NCBI RefSeq assembly: GCF_007679345.1
Contig: NZ_VEGH01000010.1
Coordinates: 62,001 to 126,000 of the forward strand
From: Cellulosimicrobium cellulans
GTDB taxonomy: Bacteria; Actinomycetota; Actinomycetes; Actinomycetales; Cellulomonadaceae
Direction: 5' to 3'
Length of the DNA stretch: 64,000 nucleotides
Within the stretch, counting starts at the first letter, position 1; every line of letters begins with the position of its first letter. A program made the translations under genes and the position numbers. A model generated the notes under the pieces. The model saw nothing but the letters and a program-made list of their open reading frames with translations. It was not told the origin of the DNA and ran no database searches. Below, one piece after another: positions 6,217 through 14,484 of the stretch.

Positions 6217-8279
6217 CGAGCACGACGAGCGCGACCATCGCCGCGCTGCAGACCGAGACCCGCGCGTACCCGGCCCCGGCCGGCGACTGGAACGTGGGAC
6301 CGGAGGAGGCGGCCCGGCTGCGGGCCCGCGCCGACGCCGACCACGTGGGCTTCTGGGAGGACGCCGCGCGCCGCCTCGAGTGGGCCGAGCCGTGGCACAC
6401 CGCGCACACCTGGTCCCCCGCGGTCGAGGGCCCGGAGGGCGACCTCACCGTGCCCGAGGCGCAGTGGTTCGTCGGCGGCAGGCTGAACGCCGCGGTGAAC
6501 TGCGTCGACCGGCACGTGGCCGCCGGCCGCGGCGACAAGGTCGCGATCCACGCCGAGGGCGAGCGCGGCGACCGCCGGTCGATCACGTACGCCGACCTGC
6601 AGCGCGAGGTGTCCCGGGCGGCGAACGCGCTGACCGACCTCGGCATCGGCCCCGGCGACCGGGTGGTCGTCTACCTGCCGGTGATCGCCGAGACGATCGT
6701 CGTCACGCTGGCCATCGCGCGGATCGGCGCGGTGCACTCGCTGGTGTTCGGCGGGTTCTCCGCCGAGGCCGTGCGGTTCCGGGTGCAGGACACCGGCGCG
6801 AAGCTGCTCGTCACGTCCGACGGCCAGTTCCGCCGCGGGCAGGCCGTCGAGGTGAAGTCCGCCGCCGACGCCGCGGTCGAGGGCCTGGACCACGTCGAGC
6901 ACGTGCTGGTCGTCCGCCGCACCGGGCAGGACGTCGCCTGGACGGACGGTCGCGACGTCTGGTGGCACGACGTCGTGGACACCGCCTCGGACGAGCACGA
7001 GGCGCAGGCCTTCGACGCCGAGCACCCGCTGTTCATCATCTACACGTCCGGCACCACCGGGAAGCCGAAGGGCCTGGTGCACACCACCGGCGGCTACCTG
7101 ACGCACGCGTCGTGGACGCACTGGGCGGTGTTCGACGCCAAGCCGGACGACGTGCACTGGTGCACCGCGGACCTGGCCTGGGTCACCGCGCACACCTACG
7201 AGATCTACGGGCCGCTCAGCAACGGGCTGACCCAGGTGATCTACGAGGGCACGCCGGACACCCCGCACCGCGAGCGCCACCTGGAGGTCATCGAGCGGTA
7301 CGGGGTCACCGTCTACTACACGGCGCCGACCCTGATCCGCACGTTCATGACCTGGTTCCCCGAGGGCCTGCCCGACGGGTACGACCTGTCGACGGTCCGG
7401 CTGCTCGGCACGGTCGGCGAGGCCATCAACCCCGAGGCGTGGGTGTGGTTCCGCGAGCAGTTCGGCGCCGGCCGCGCGCCCGTGGTCGACACCTGGTGGC
7501 AGTCCGAGACGGGCGCGGCGGTCATCGCCCCGCTGCCCGGCGTCACGACGCTCAAGCCCGGCTCGGCCACCCGCGCACTGCCCGGGTTCTCGGCGAAGGT
7601 CGTCGACGACGCGGGCGCCGAGGTGCCGCGCGGGTCCGGCGGCTACCTGGTGCTCGACCGCACCTGGCCGGGCATGGCCCGGACCGTCTGGGGCGACCCG
7701 GCGCGGTTCCGCGACTCCTACTGGCGGCCGTTCGCCGCGCACGGCTACTTCCTGGCCGGCGACGGCGCGTCCTGGGACGCCGACGGCGACGTGTGGCTGC
7801 TCGGCCGGGTCGACGACGTCGTGAACGTGGCGGGGCACCGGCTGTCGACGATCGAGATCGAGTCGGCGCTCGTGGCGCACCCGGCGGTCGGCGAGGCCGG
7901 CGTCGCGGGCGTCACGGACGCGGTGGGCGGTCAGGCCGTCGCCGCGTTCGTCGTGCCCGCGGTCCCGCCCGGCCCCGTCGACGACCTCCGGGCGTGGCGC
8001 GCGGCCGCCGCGGCGCTGCGTGAGGACCTGCGCGCGCAGGTGCAGCGCGAGATCGGCCCGGTCGCCAAGCCGAAGCACGTGGTGCTCGTCCCGGAGGTCC
8101 CCAAGACCCGGTCCGGCAAGATCATGCGGCGGCTGCTGGCCGAGCTGCACGACGGCCGGCCGCTGGGCGACGTCACCTCCCTGCAGAACCCCTGGGCCGT
8201 GGACCAGGTCGCCGCGCTGCTGCGCGACGGCGCTAGCCTCGCCCCGATCCCCGAGGCCGAGGAGGCCACCGCCCGATGA
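6213..8279 (+). CDS. acsA: Acetyl-CoA synthetase
   Basis: A 688-residue AMP-forming ligase that activates acetate to acetyl-AMP and then acetyl-CoA. The phosphate-binding A3 motif YTSGTTGKPKG is at 277-287. DTWWQSETG contains the Trp that restricts the acyl pocket to acetate. GRVDDVVNVAGHRLS is the hinge region, and PKTRSGKIMRR holds the catalytic Lys636 that acetyltransferases modify. The start overlaps the permease stop and the stop overlaps the sulfhydrylase start (ATGA), so it is an integral part of the sulfur operon. Its likely job here is to recapture the acetate released by the sulfhydrylase; that link is inference. Confidence 0.88.
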   Translation: MTSTTSATIAALQTETRAYPAPAGDWNVGPEEAARLRARADADHVGFWEDAARRLEWAEPWHTAHTWSPAVEGPEGDLTVPEAQWFVGGRLNAAVNCVDRHVAAGRGDKVAIHAEGERGDRRSITYADLQREVSRAANALTDLGIGPGDRVVVYLPVIAETIVVTLAIARIGAVHSLVFGGFSAEAVRFRVQDTGAKLLVTSDGQFRRGQAVEVKSAADAAVEGLDHVEHVLVVRRTGQDVAWTDGRDVWWHDVVDTASDEHEAQAFDAEHPLFIIYTSGTTGKPKGLVHTTGGYLTHASWTHWAVFDAKPDDVHWCTADLAWVTAHTYEIYGPLSNGLTQVIYEGTPDTPHRERHLEVIERYGVTVYYTAPTLIRTFMTWFPEGLPDGYDLSTVRLLGTVGEAINPEAWVWFREQFGAGRAPVVDTWWQSETGAAVIAPLPGVTTLKPGSATRALPGFSAKVVDDAGAEVPRGSGGYLVLDRTWPGMARTVWGDPARFRDSYWRPFAAHGYFLAGDGASWDADGDVWLLGRVDDVVNVAGHRLSTIEIESALVAHPAVGEAGVAGVTDAVGGQAVAAFVVPAVPPGPVDDLRAWRAAAAALREDLRAQVQREIGPVAKPKHVVLVPEVPKTRSGKIMRRLLAELHDGRPLGDVTSLQNPWAVDQVAALLRDGASLAPIPEAEEATAR

Positions 8280-9727
8280 GCTCCGAGCACCGCTTCGGCT
8301 TCCGCACCCGCGCCCTGCACGCCGGGGCGATCCCCGACGCCGCGACCGGCGCCCGTGCCGTGCCGATCTACCAGACGACGTCGTTCGTGTTCACCGACAC
8401 CACCGACGCCGCGAACCTGTTCGCGCTGCAGAAGTACGGCAACATCTACTCCCGGCTCGGCAACCCGACGGTCGCCGCGTTCGAGGAGCGGATCGCGTCG
8501 CTCGAGGGCGGCATCGGCGCCGTCGCCACCGCGTCCGGCATGGCGGCGGAGTTCATCACGTTCGCCGCGCTGGTCGGGGCCGGGGACCACATCGTCGCCT
8601 CCGCGCAGCTGTACGGCGGCACCGTGACCCAGCTCGACGTGACCCTGCGCCGGTTCGGCGTCGAGACCACGTTCGTCGCGGGCACCGACCCGGCCGACTA
8701 CGCCGCGGCGATCCGCCCCGAGACGAAGGCCGTCTACACCGAGGTCGTCGCCAACCCGTCGGGCGAGGTCGCCGACCTGGCGGGGCTGGCCGAGGTCGCG
8801 CACGCCGCGGGCGTCCCGCTGGTCGTCGACGCCACGCTCTCGACCCCGTACCTGGTGCGGCCGATCGAGCACGGCGCCGACATCGTCATCCACTCGGCCA
8901 CCAAGTTCCTCGGCGGGCACGGCACCACGCTGGGCGGCGTGGTCGTCGAGTCGGGCCGGTTCAACTGGGGCAACGGCAAGTTCCCGCAGATGACGGAGCC
9001 CGTGCCGTCGTACAACGACGTGAAGTGGTGGGAGAACTTCGGCGAGTACGGGTTCCTCACCAAGCTCCGCTCCGAGCAGCTGCGGGACATCGGCCCGTCG
9101 TTGTCCGCGCAGTCGGCGTTCCAGCTGCTGCAGGGCGTGGAGACGCTCCCCCAGCGGCTCGACGCGCACCTCGCCAACGCCCGGGCCGTCGCCGAGTGGC
9201 TGGAGGCGGACCCGCGGGTCACGTCGGTGCAGTGGGCCGGGCTGCCGTCGCACCCGCACCACGAGCGCGCGCGGCGCTACCTGCCGCTCGGCCCCGGGTC
9301 GGTGTTCGCGTTCCGGCTCGCCGCCACCGCGGACCGCGACGGCCGCGAGGTCGGGCGCCGGTTCATCGAGAACCTGCAGCTCGCGAGCCACCTGGCCAAC
9401 GTCGGCGACGCGCGCACGCTCGTCATCCACCCCGCGTCGACCACGCACCAGCAGCTGTCCGCGGAGCAGCTCGCCACGGCGGGCGTGCCGGAGGACCTGG
9501 TGCGGATCAGCGTCGGGCTCGAGGACCCCGAGGACATCCTCTGGGACCTGGACCAGGCGCTCGCCGCGGCGACGGCGCCCCTCGAGGCGTCGGACGGCGG
9601 GACCGACGGGGCCGCTGACGCAGCCGCCCGGCCCGCCGTCCCGGCCGCCACCGCGGTCGGCGCCGCGGTCACCGGCGTCGGCGGCATCGCCGGCGGCGCG
9701 TCCTGCTCTGTCCCGGAGGCGAACTGA
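8276..9727 (+). CDS. metY: O-acetylhomoserine/O-acetylserine sulfhydrylase
   Basis: A 483-residue PLP enzyme of the Cys/Met-metabolism family. It replaces the acetyl group of O-acetylhomoserine (or O-acetylserine) with sulfide or a thiol, releasing acetate. KYGNIYSRLGNPT and the PLP Lys210 in HSATKFLGGHGT are intact, and SYNDVKWWENFGEYGFL is typical of the OAH sulfhydrylase branch. The enzyme core ends near residue 430; about 50 Ala/Gly-rich residues follow, ending ASCSVPEAN, which is longer than usual. The stop overlaps the next start (TGATG). It is co-transcribed with acsA and the importer, so it should be induced by sulfur limitation. Confidence 0.9.
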   Translation: MSSEHRFGFRTRALHAGAIPDAATGARAVPIYQTTSFVFTDTTDAANLFALQKYGNIYSRLGNPTVAAFEERIASLEGGIGAVATASGMAAEFITFAALVGAGDHIVASAQLYGGTVTQLDVTLRRFGVETTFVAGTDPADYAAAIRPETKAVYTEVVANPSGEVADLAGLAEVAHAAGVPLVVDATLSTPYLVRPIEHGADIVIHSATKFLGGHGTTLGGVVVESGRFNWGNGKFPQMTEPVPSYNDVKWWENFGEYGFLTKLRSEQLRDIGPSLSAQSAFQLLQGVETLPQRLDAHLANARAVAEWLEADPRVTSVQWAGLPSHPHHERARRYLPLGPGSVFAFRLAATADRDGREVGRRFIENLQLASHLANVGDARTLVIHPASTTHQQLSAEQLATAGVPEDLVRISVGLEDPEDILWDLDQALAAATAPLEASDGGTDGAADAAARPAVPAATAVGAAVTGVGGIAGGASCSVPEAN

Positions 9728-10221
9728 TGACCACGACCCCCGAGCGCACGTGGCAGGGCCCGAGCGCCCCCGACCGCCTGGCGCTGCTCCGCCGCACCCG
9801 GTCGATCGCGATCGTCGGCGCGTCCAACAACCCGGCGCGCGCGTCGTACTTCGTCACGACGTACCTGCTGTCCAGCACGCCGTACGACGTCTACCTGGTG
9901 AACCCCCGCGAGACGTCGATCCTCGGGCAGCCGGTGTACCCGTCGCTCGACGCGCTGCCGGTCGTCCCGGACCTGGTGGACGTGTTCCGCCGGCACGACG
10001 ACCTGCCCACGGTGCTCGACGAGACGCTCGCGGTCGGCGCGAAGGCCCTGTGGCTGCAGCTCGGCTCGTGGCACGAGGAGGTCGCGGCGCGCGGCGAGGC
10101 CGCCGGCCTGACGGTCGTGATGGACCGCTGCGTCAAGATCGAGCACGCCCGCTTCCACGGCGGCCTCCACCTCGCGGGCTTCGACACGGGCGTGATCAGC
10201 AGCAAGCGCGCCCTCGCGTAG
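9727..10221 (+). CDS. CoA-binding (Rossmann) protein
   Basis: A 164-residue single-domain protein of the CoA_binding_2 type. It has the N-terminal IAIVGASNNPARASYFV nucleotide loop, VYLVNP, and the C-terminal VMDRCVKIEHARF block with a conserved cysteine. Relatives are often next to metY-type genes. The structural fold binds CoA, and its position after an acetyl-CoA synthetase suggests a CoA- or acyl-CoA-linked accessory role, but no reaction is known. It is the last gene of the operon and is followed by the second copy of the 66-bp palindrome. Confidence 0.8.
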   Translation: MTTTPERTWQGPSAPDRLALLRRTRSIAIVGASNNPARASYFVTTYLLSSTPYDVYLVNPRETSILGQPVYPSLDALPVVPDLVDVFRRHDDLPTVLDETLAVGAKALWLQLGSWHEEVAARGEAAGLTVVMDRCVKIEHARFHGGLHLAGFDTGVISSKRALA

Positions 10222-10229
10222 AACCCCTC

Positions 10230-10295
10230 CGCCGAGATGGCAACTCTCGGCTGTGCGCGGGCGGCCCGCCGCAGCCGAGAGTTGCCATCTCGGCG
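10230..10295. repeat. 66-bp palindrome, copy 2 (right bracket of sulfur island)
   Basis: Arms at 10230-10253 and 10272-10295 are identical base for base to the 24-bp arms at 2811-2834 and 2853-2876, with the same 18-nt loop length but a different loop sequence. It starts 8 bases after the last gene of the sulfur operon and lies between convergent genes, so it can terminate from both sides. Confidence 0.95.
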
Positions 10296-10351
10296 TCGTG
10301 CCGGCGTGAGGTGGGCGCGGGCGGGCGGCGGCGCGGCGCGTCAGCGCGGCG

Positions 10352-11029
10352 TCAGCGCGCGTCGGCGAGGAGGGCCTGCTCGCCCACCGCGGCGTCGGCC
10401 GGGCGGCCCGTGGCCAGGGGCAGGATGATCGTGTCGATGAGGCGCTCGGCGAACTCGGCGTCCATCGGCCGGTGCGCCACCACCTTGCGGTAGTGCACCA
10501 TCGCCGGAGCGACCGCCGCGACCATGTCGAGGTCGACGCCCGGCGCGGTCTCCCCGCGCAGCCGCGCGCGCTCGAGGACCTCGCGCGCGAGCCGGACCCG
10601 GCCAGCCACGAACTGCTCGTGGAACACCGCGCGCACCTCGGGCTCCTCGCGGACCGCCGTGAGCAGGCCGGTCATCAGGTCGTCGCTCTTCATCCGGGTC
10701 GCCCGCACGAAGATGCTCAGCAGATCGTCGCGGATCGACCCGGTGTCGGGGACCTCGTCGATCGTCATCTGCTTCGCGCACAGCAGGCAGTCGACCGTGA
10801 GCTGCACCTTGGAGGGCCACCGGCGGTAGACGGTCGACTTGCCCGCCCCGGCGCGCTCGGCGACCGCGTCCATGGTCATGCCGTCGTAGCCGCGCTCGAT
10901 CAGCAGCTCGCGGGCCGCGGCGAGGATGACCTCGTCCTTGGACTCGTCACGCCGTCGGCCGGGTCGGCGGGCGGCGGCGGTCCCGCCCGCGGGCGCGCCC
11001 ACGACCGCGACGTCCTCGCGCGCGGCCAT
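10352..11029 (-). CDS. TetR-family transcriptional regulator
   Basis: A 225-residue repressor-type protein. A basic N-terminal arm precedes the helix-turn-helix at about 52-72 (TMDAVAERAGAGKSTVYRRW), and a helical ligand domain of the AcrR kind follows. The start is the ATG with a GAGGAG ribosome site about 6 nt upstream. It is divergent from a DHA2 efflux gene, with a 10-bp palindrome at the efflux promoter between them, the usual arrangement for a local repressor of drug export. The inducer is unknown. Confidence 0.85.
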   Translation of the reverse strand: MAAREDVAVVGAPAGGTAAARRPGRRRDESKDEVILAAARELLIERGYDGMTMDAVAERAGAGKSTVYRRWPSKVQLTVDCLLCAKQMTIDEVPDTGSIRDDLLSIFVRATRMKSDDLMTGLLTAVREEPEVRAVFHEQFVAGRVRLAREVLERARLRGETAPGVDLDMVAAVAPAMVHYRKVVAHRPMDAEFAERLIDTIILPLATGRPADAAVGEQALLADAR

Positions 11030-11094
11030 CCGGGCTCCTCTCGACGTCGCCATCATGCCCGCCCCGCGCCGCGGAAACAAATCGAGACTCGGGG

Positions 11095-11125
11095 GTTTCG
11101 AAACTGCCCGGTCCTGGTTTACGGT
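11095..11125 (+). promoter_or_regulatory. Efflux-gene promoter with TetR-type operator
   Basis: The palindrome GTTTCGAAAC (11095-11104) overlaps the -35 position of a promoter whose -10 is TACGGT (11120-11125). TTCGAA at 11097-11102 is 17 bp from the -10. A repressor bound here would block transcription of the MFS gene. Assignment to the adjacent TetR is by position. Confidence 0.5.
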
Positions 11126-11167
11126 CGTGCCATCCCCCCACACCGTCGTCCTGACCGGAGCACCCGT

Positions 11168-12685
11168 ATGTCCTCGTCCTCCGCACCCACGCCGCCCCCC
11201 GGGCGCCGCTGGCTCGTCCTCGCCACCGTCGCGCTGGCGCAGCTGATGGTCGTCCTCGACGCCACCATCGTGAACATCGCCATGCCCTCCGCCCAGGCGG
11301 AGCTCGGCTTCAGCGACAACGACCGGCAGTGGATCGTCACCGCCTACGCCCTCGCGTTCGGCAGCCTGCTGCTGCTCGGCGGCCGGCTGTCCGACATGTT
11401 CGGCCGTCGGCGCATGTTCCTCATCGGCCTGGTCGGCTTCGCCGTGTCCTCGGCCCTCGGCGGCGCCGCCGGCACGTTCGAGCTGCTGGTCGCGGCCCGC
11501 GCCCTGCAGGGTGTCTTCGGCGCCGTGCTCGCCCCCGCGGCGCTGTCCGTGCTGACCACCACGTTCACCGTGCCGAAGGAGCGCGCCCGCGCGTTCGGCA
11601 TCTTCGGCGCCATCGCCGGCATGGGCGGCGCCATCGGCCTGCTGCTCGGCGGCTACCTCACCGAGAACTTCAACTGGCGCTGGAACCTCTACGTCAACGT
11701 CGTGATCGCGGCGGTCGCCCTGGTCGCGGGCGCCGTCCTGCTCCCCCGCGCCGGCGGGGCGGCCGGGCACCGGCTCGACGTCCCGGGCGTCCTGCAGGGC
11801 TCCGCGGGGCTGTTCGCCCTCGTGTTCGGCTTCTCGCAGGCCGAGCCGCAGGGCTGGGACTCGCCGCTGACCTGGGGCCCCCTCGCCGCGAGCGTCGTGC
11901 TGCTCGTCGCGTTCGTCATCCGGCAGCGCACCGCCGCCAACGCGGTGCTGCCGCTGGACGTCGTGCTGGACCGGGACCGCGGCGCCTCGTTCCTCGCGAT
12001 CCTGGTCGCGGGGTCGGGCATGTTCGGCGTGTTCCTGTTCCTCACGTACTACCTGCAGTCGACGCTCGGGTACACGCCGATGCGGACCGGCGTCGCGTTC
12101 CTGCCGATGGTGCTGTCGATCATCGTCACCGCGCAGATCCAGTCGAACCTGCTCATCCCCCGGTTCGGGCCCAAGGTGCTCGTGCCGATCGGCATGCTGC
12201 TCGCCGCGACCGCCATGCTGACCTTCACCCGCCTCGAGGTGGACAGCACCTACGCCGCGCACGTGCTGCCCGGGCTGATCCTCATGGGCATGGGGATGGC
12301 GTCGATCATGCCCGCGTCGTTCCAGCTGGCCACGCTCGGCGTCGCCCCGCGGCTCGCCGGCGCCGCGTCGGCCCTGGTGTCGACGAGCCAGCAGGTCGGC
12401 GGCGCGATCGGCACGGCGCTGCTGAACACGCTCGCCGCGACCGCCGCGACCGCGTACCTCGCGGACCACGCCCCGGTGACCCCCGAGGTGGCGGCCCAGG
12501 CCGCGCTGCACAGCTTCGACACCGCCTACGCGTGGTCGGCGGCGATCTTCGCCGGCGGCGCCGTCATGGCGGCCCTGGTGTTCCGCACCCGCTCCGACCG
12601 GGCGGCCCGCGCGGCGGCGGCCCCGGCGGCCGCCGGCGCGCAGGCGGAGGCCCCGGCCAACCCGGCCGCGGTCCCCGCGCACTGA
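11168..12685 (+). CDS. DHA2-family MFS drug efflux transporter
   Basis: A 505-residue membrane protein with about 14 helices. Motif LDATIVNIAMP in helix 1 and motif A GGRLSDMFGRRRMF identify the proton-driven DHA2 (EmrB/QacA-like) exporters. The C-terminal 35 residues are Ala/Pro-rich and cytoplasmic. ATG 11168 has a CGGAG ribosome site. Divergent from, and probably repressed by, the TetR gene at 10352. The substrate is unknown. A nested palindrome lies 70 bases after the stop. Confidence 0.87.
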   Translation: MSSSSAPTPPPGRRWLVLATVALAQLMVVLDATIVNIAMPSAQAELGFSDNDRQWIVTAYALAFGSLLLLGGRLSDMFGRRRMFLIGLVGFAVSSALGGAAGTFELLVAARALQGVFGAVLAPAALSVLTTTFTVPKERARAFGIFGAIAGMGGAIGLLLGGYLTENFNWRWNLYVNVVIAAVALVAGAVLLPRAGGAAGHRLDVPGVLQGSAGLFALVFGFSQAEPQGWDSPLTWGPLAASVVLLVAFVIRQRTAANAVLPLDVVLDRDRGASFLAILVAGSGMFGVFLFLTYYLQSTLGYTPMRTGVAFLPMVLSIIVTAQIQSNLLIPRFGPKVLVPIGMLLAATAMLTFTRLEVDSTYAAHVLPGLILMGMGMASIMPASFQLATLGVAPRLAGAASALVSTSQQVGGAIGTALLNTLAATAATAYLADHAPVTPEVAAQAALHSFDTAYAWSAAIFAGGAVMAALVFRTRSDRAARAAAAPAAAGAQAEAPANPAAVPAH

Positions 12686-12754
12686 GCCCGGCCCGTCCGC
12701 TCGCCCGACCCGCCCGGCCCGCCCCGCTCCGCCCGACCCGGCCCGCCCCCCGCT

Positions 12755-12828
12755 CGCCGAGATAGGACCTGCGCGCCGAGGTAGGACCCCCGACGGTCCT
12801 ACCTCGGGCGGGAGGTCCTATCTCGGCG
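12755..12828. repeat. Nested double palindrome, GATAGGACC subtype
   Basis: The outer 16-bp arms CGCCGAGATAGGACCT (12755-12770) and complement (12813-12828) enclose inner 13-bp arms CCGAGGTAGGACC (12776-12788) and complement (12795-12807). Both pairings are perfect. It lies between the convergent MFS and alkyltransferase-like genes, where it should stop transcription from both sides. Outer and inner arms are variants of one another, so arms can also exchange partners. Confidence 0.92.
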
Positions 12829-12909
12829 CCACGGGTCGGCGGGCGGGCGGCCGCCCGGACAGAGGCCGGGAGGGCGGCGAGGCGGACGGCGCGGCGCGGC
12901 GCGGGGCGG

Positions 12910-13239
12910 TCAGTCGTCCGGGAACCAGATCGCGCGGCGGAGCGCCACGCGGGTGCCGTCCGCCGACAGCGGCGTGCCCTCCGCGCGCAGGTGCTCCAGC
13001 GCCGCCCGCGCGTGGTGCGCGGGCGGGGCCCCGGAGGCGTTCACCACCCGCCACCACGGCACCCCCGAACCGCCGCGGGACATGATCTGCCCGACCTGCC
13101 GGGGGCCGCCGCGCGCCGCCAGCCCCTCGGCGACGAACCGGTCGGCCACCACCTCGGCGATCGTCCCGTAGGTCATCGCCCGGCCGGCCGGGATGGCGTC
13201 GACGACGTCGAGCACCGCCTCCAGGTACGCCTCGTCCAC
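12910..13239 (-). CDS. Alkyltransferase-like DNA damage-sensing protein
   Basis: A 109-residue MGMT-type DNA-binding domain with the MTYGTIAEV start and the active-site loop. The alkyl-acceptor motif PCHRV is PWWRVV (61-66): Trp replaces both the acceptor Cys and the next His. ATL proteins of this type bind O6-alkylguanine without repairing it and hand it to nucleotide excision repair. The GTG start lies immediately after the phosphatase stop, with GGAGGGG in the end of that gene as ribosome site, so the two are co-translated. Confidence 0.85.
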   Translation of the reverse strand: MDEAYLEAVLDVVDAIPAGRAMTYGTIAEVVADRFVAEGLAARGGPRQVGQIMSRGGSGVPWWRVVNASGAPPAHHARAALEHLRAEGTPLSADGTRVALRRAIWFPDD

Positions 13240-14376
13240 TCAGCCCCTCCGCACCAGCACGAGCGCCCGGTCGTCGCCCTCGCCCGCGCCGATCTGCACC
13301 AGCACGTCGTCCGCCCCGCCCCGCCCCGTGGCCAGCACGCCCTCGGCGGCCCCGCGGAGCCGGTCGATCCCCAGGTCCAGGTCGCCGCCGGGCGTCTCGA
13401 CCAGGCCGTCCGTGTACAGCAGCAGCGTGTCGCCGGGGTCGATCCGGCCCCGCACCGCGGGGAACGCCGCGCCCGCGAGGACCCCGAGCGCGGGCCCGCC
13501 CCGGACCTCGACCAGCTCGACCGCCCCGGAGCCGGCGTGCAGGTGCACCGGCGGCGGGTGACCCGCGGACGCCACGGTGTACTCGCCGGTCGCGAGGACC
13601 AGGCTCACGTGCACCGCCGTCGCGAAGCCCTCCTCCCAGTCCTGCCCGAGCAGGTAGGCGTTCGCCGCCGGCAGGAACGACGGGGCGGGCAGCTGCCCGA
13701 TCAGCCCGGCGAGCGCGCCGGAGAGCTGCAGCGAGCGCACCCCGGCGCCCTGGCCCTTGCCGGACACGTCGACCAGGGCGATCTCCAGCACCGTGCCCTG
13801 CTCGCGCAGCGCCGTGACCAGGAAGTCGCCCGAGAACGCCTCGCGGTGCGCCGAGTGCAGCGCGGTCTGGACGCGCCAGCCCTCGGGCAGCGTCGGCACG
13901 ACGCCGTGGGCGGCGAGCCGGTCCCGCAGGTCGACGAGCATCAGCTCCCCCGGCGCCCCCTGGAGGCCGAGCCGCTCCCGGTGCGCCGCGAATGCCAGCA
14001 GCGCCCCGATCGCGATGCCCTGCAGGACGAACGTGCCGGGCGTGAACTCCCCCAGGCCCGCGAGCGGGATCGCGACGAACTGCACCACGATCGCCGCGCA
14101 CAGCACGACCATGCCGCGCATCCGGAGCAGGAACGCGCCGAGCAGCTCGATGAGGATGAACGTCGACGGCGGCACCCAGGGCCGGGCCCACACGATGCCC
14201 GCGGACGCCAGGAGCGTGAGCCCGACGAGCAGCGTGGTCAGCGCCCGCTGCGAGCCGACGCCGTACCGCCCCAGGCACGCCCGGACCCGGTCCAGCGCGC
14301 TCGCGGCACGGCGCCGGCGCGCGGGCGGGAGCCCGCGCGGCACCGGCGGCGGGGTCGGCCGGCGCAGGGTCGTCAC
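13240..14376 (-). CDS. Membrane-anchored SpoIIE-type PP2C phosphatase
   Basis: A 378-residue protein. A basic N-terminus is followed by about three membrane helices (roughly 45-130) and then a PPM/SpoIIE phosphatase domain. Metal and catalytic signatures are present: SGD (182-184), DVSGKGQGA (203-211), AGHPPP (271-276) and LYTDGLVE (320-327). Such phosphatases commonly act on anti-sigma-factor antagonists. The GTG start has no ribosome site but has TACTCT 6 nt upstream, so it is leaderless. It is transcribed with the alkyltransferase-like gene. The sensory input may be the membrane region itself, since no PAS or GAF domain is seen. Confidence 0.85.
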   Translation of the reverse strand: MTTLRRPTPPPVPRGLPPARRRRAASALDRVRACLGRYGVGSQRALTTLLVGLTLLASAGIVWARPWVPPSTFILIELLGAFLLRMRGMVVLCAAIVVQFVAIPLAGLGEFTPGTFVLQGIAIGALLAFAAHRERLGLQGAPGELMLVDLRDRLAAHGVVPTLPEGWRVQTALHSAHREAFSGDFLVTALREQGTVLEIALVDVSGKGQGAGVRSLQLSGALAGLIGQLPAPSFLPAANAYLLGQDWEEGFATAVHVSLVLATGEYTVASAGHPPPVHLHAGSGAVELVEVRGGPALGVLAGAAFPAVRGRIDPGDTLLLYTDGLVETPGGDLDLGIDRLRGAAEGVLATGRGGADDVLVQIGAGEGDDRALVLVRRG

Positions 14377-14484
14377 GCGGCGAGAGTACCCAGCACGCTG
14401 AGGGCGCGACCAGGTGCCGCGACGGGAGGGTCGGTGGGGGAAAACGCGTGACCCGCCGCGACGGCGACCAGCAGGATGGCGACC

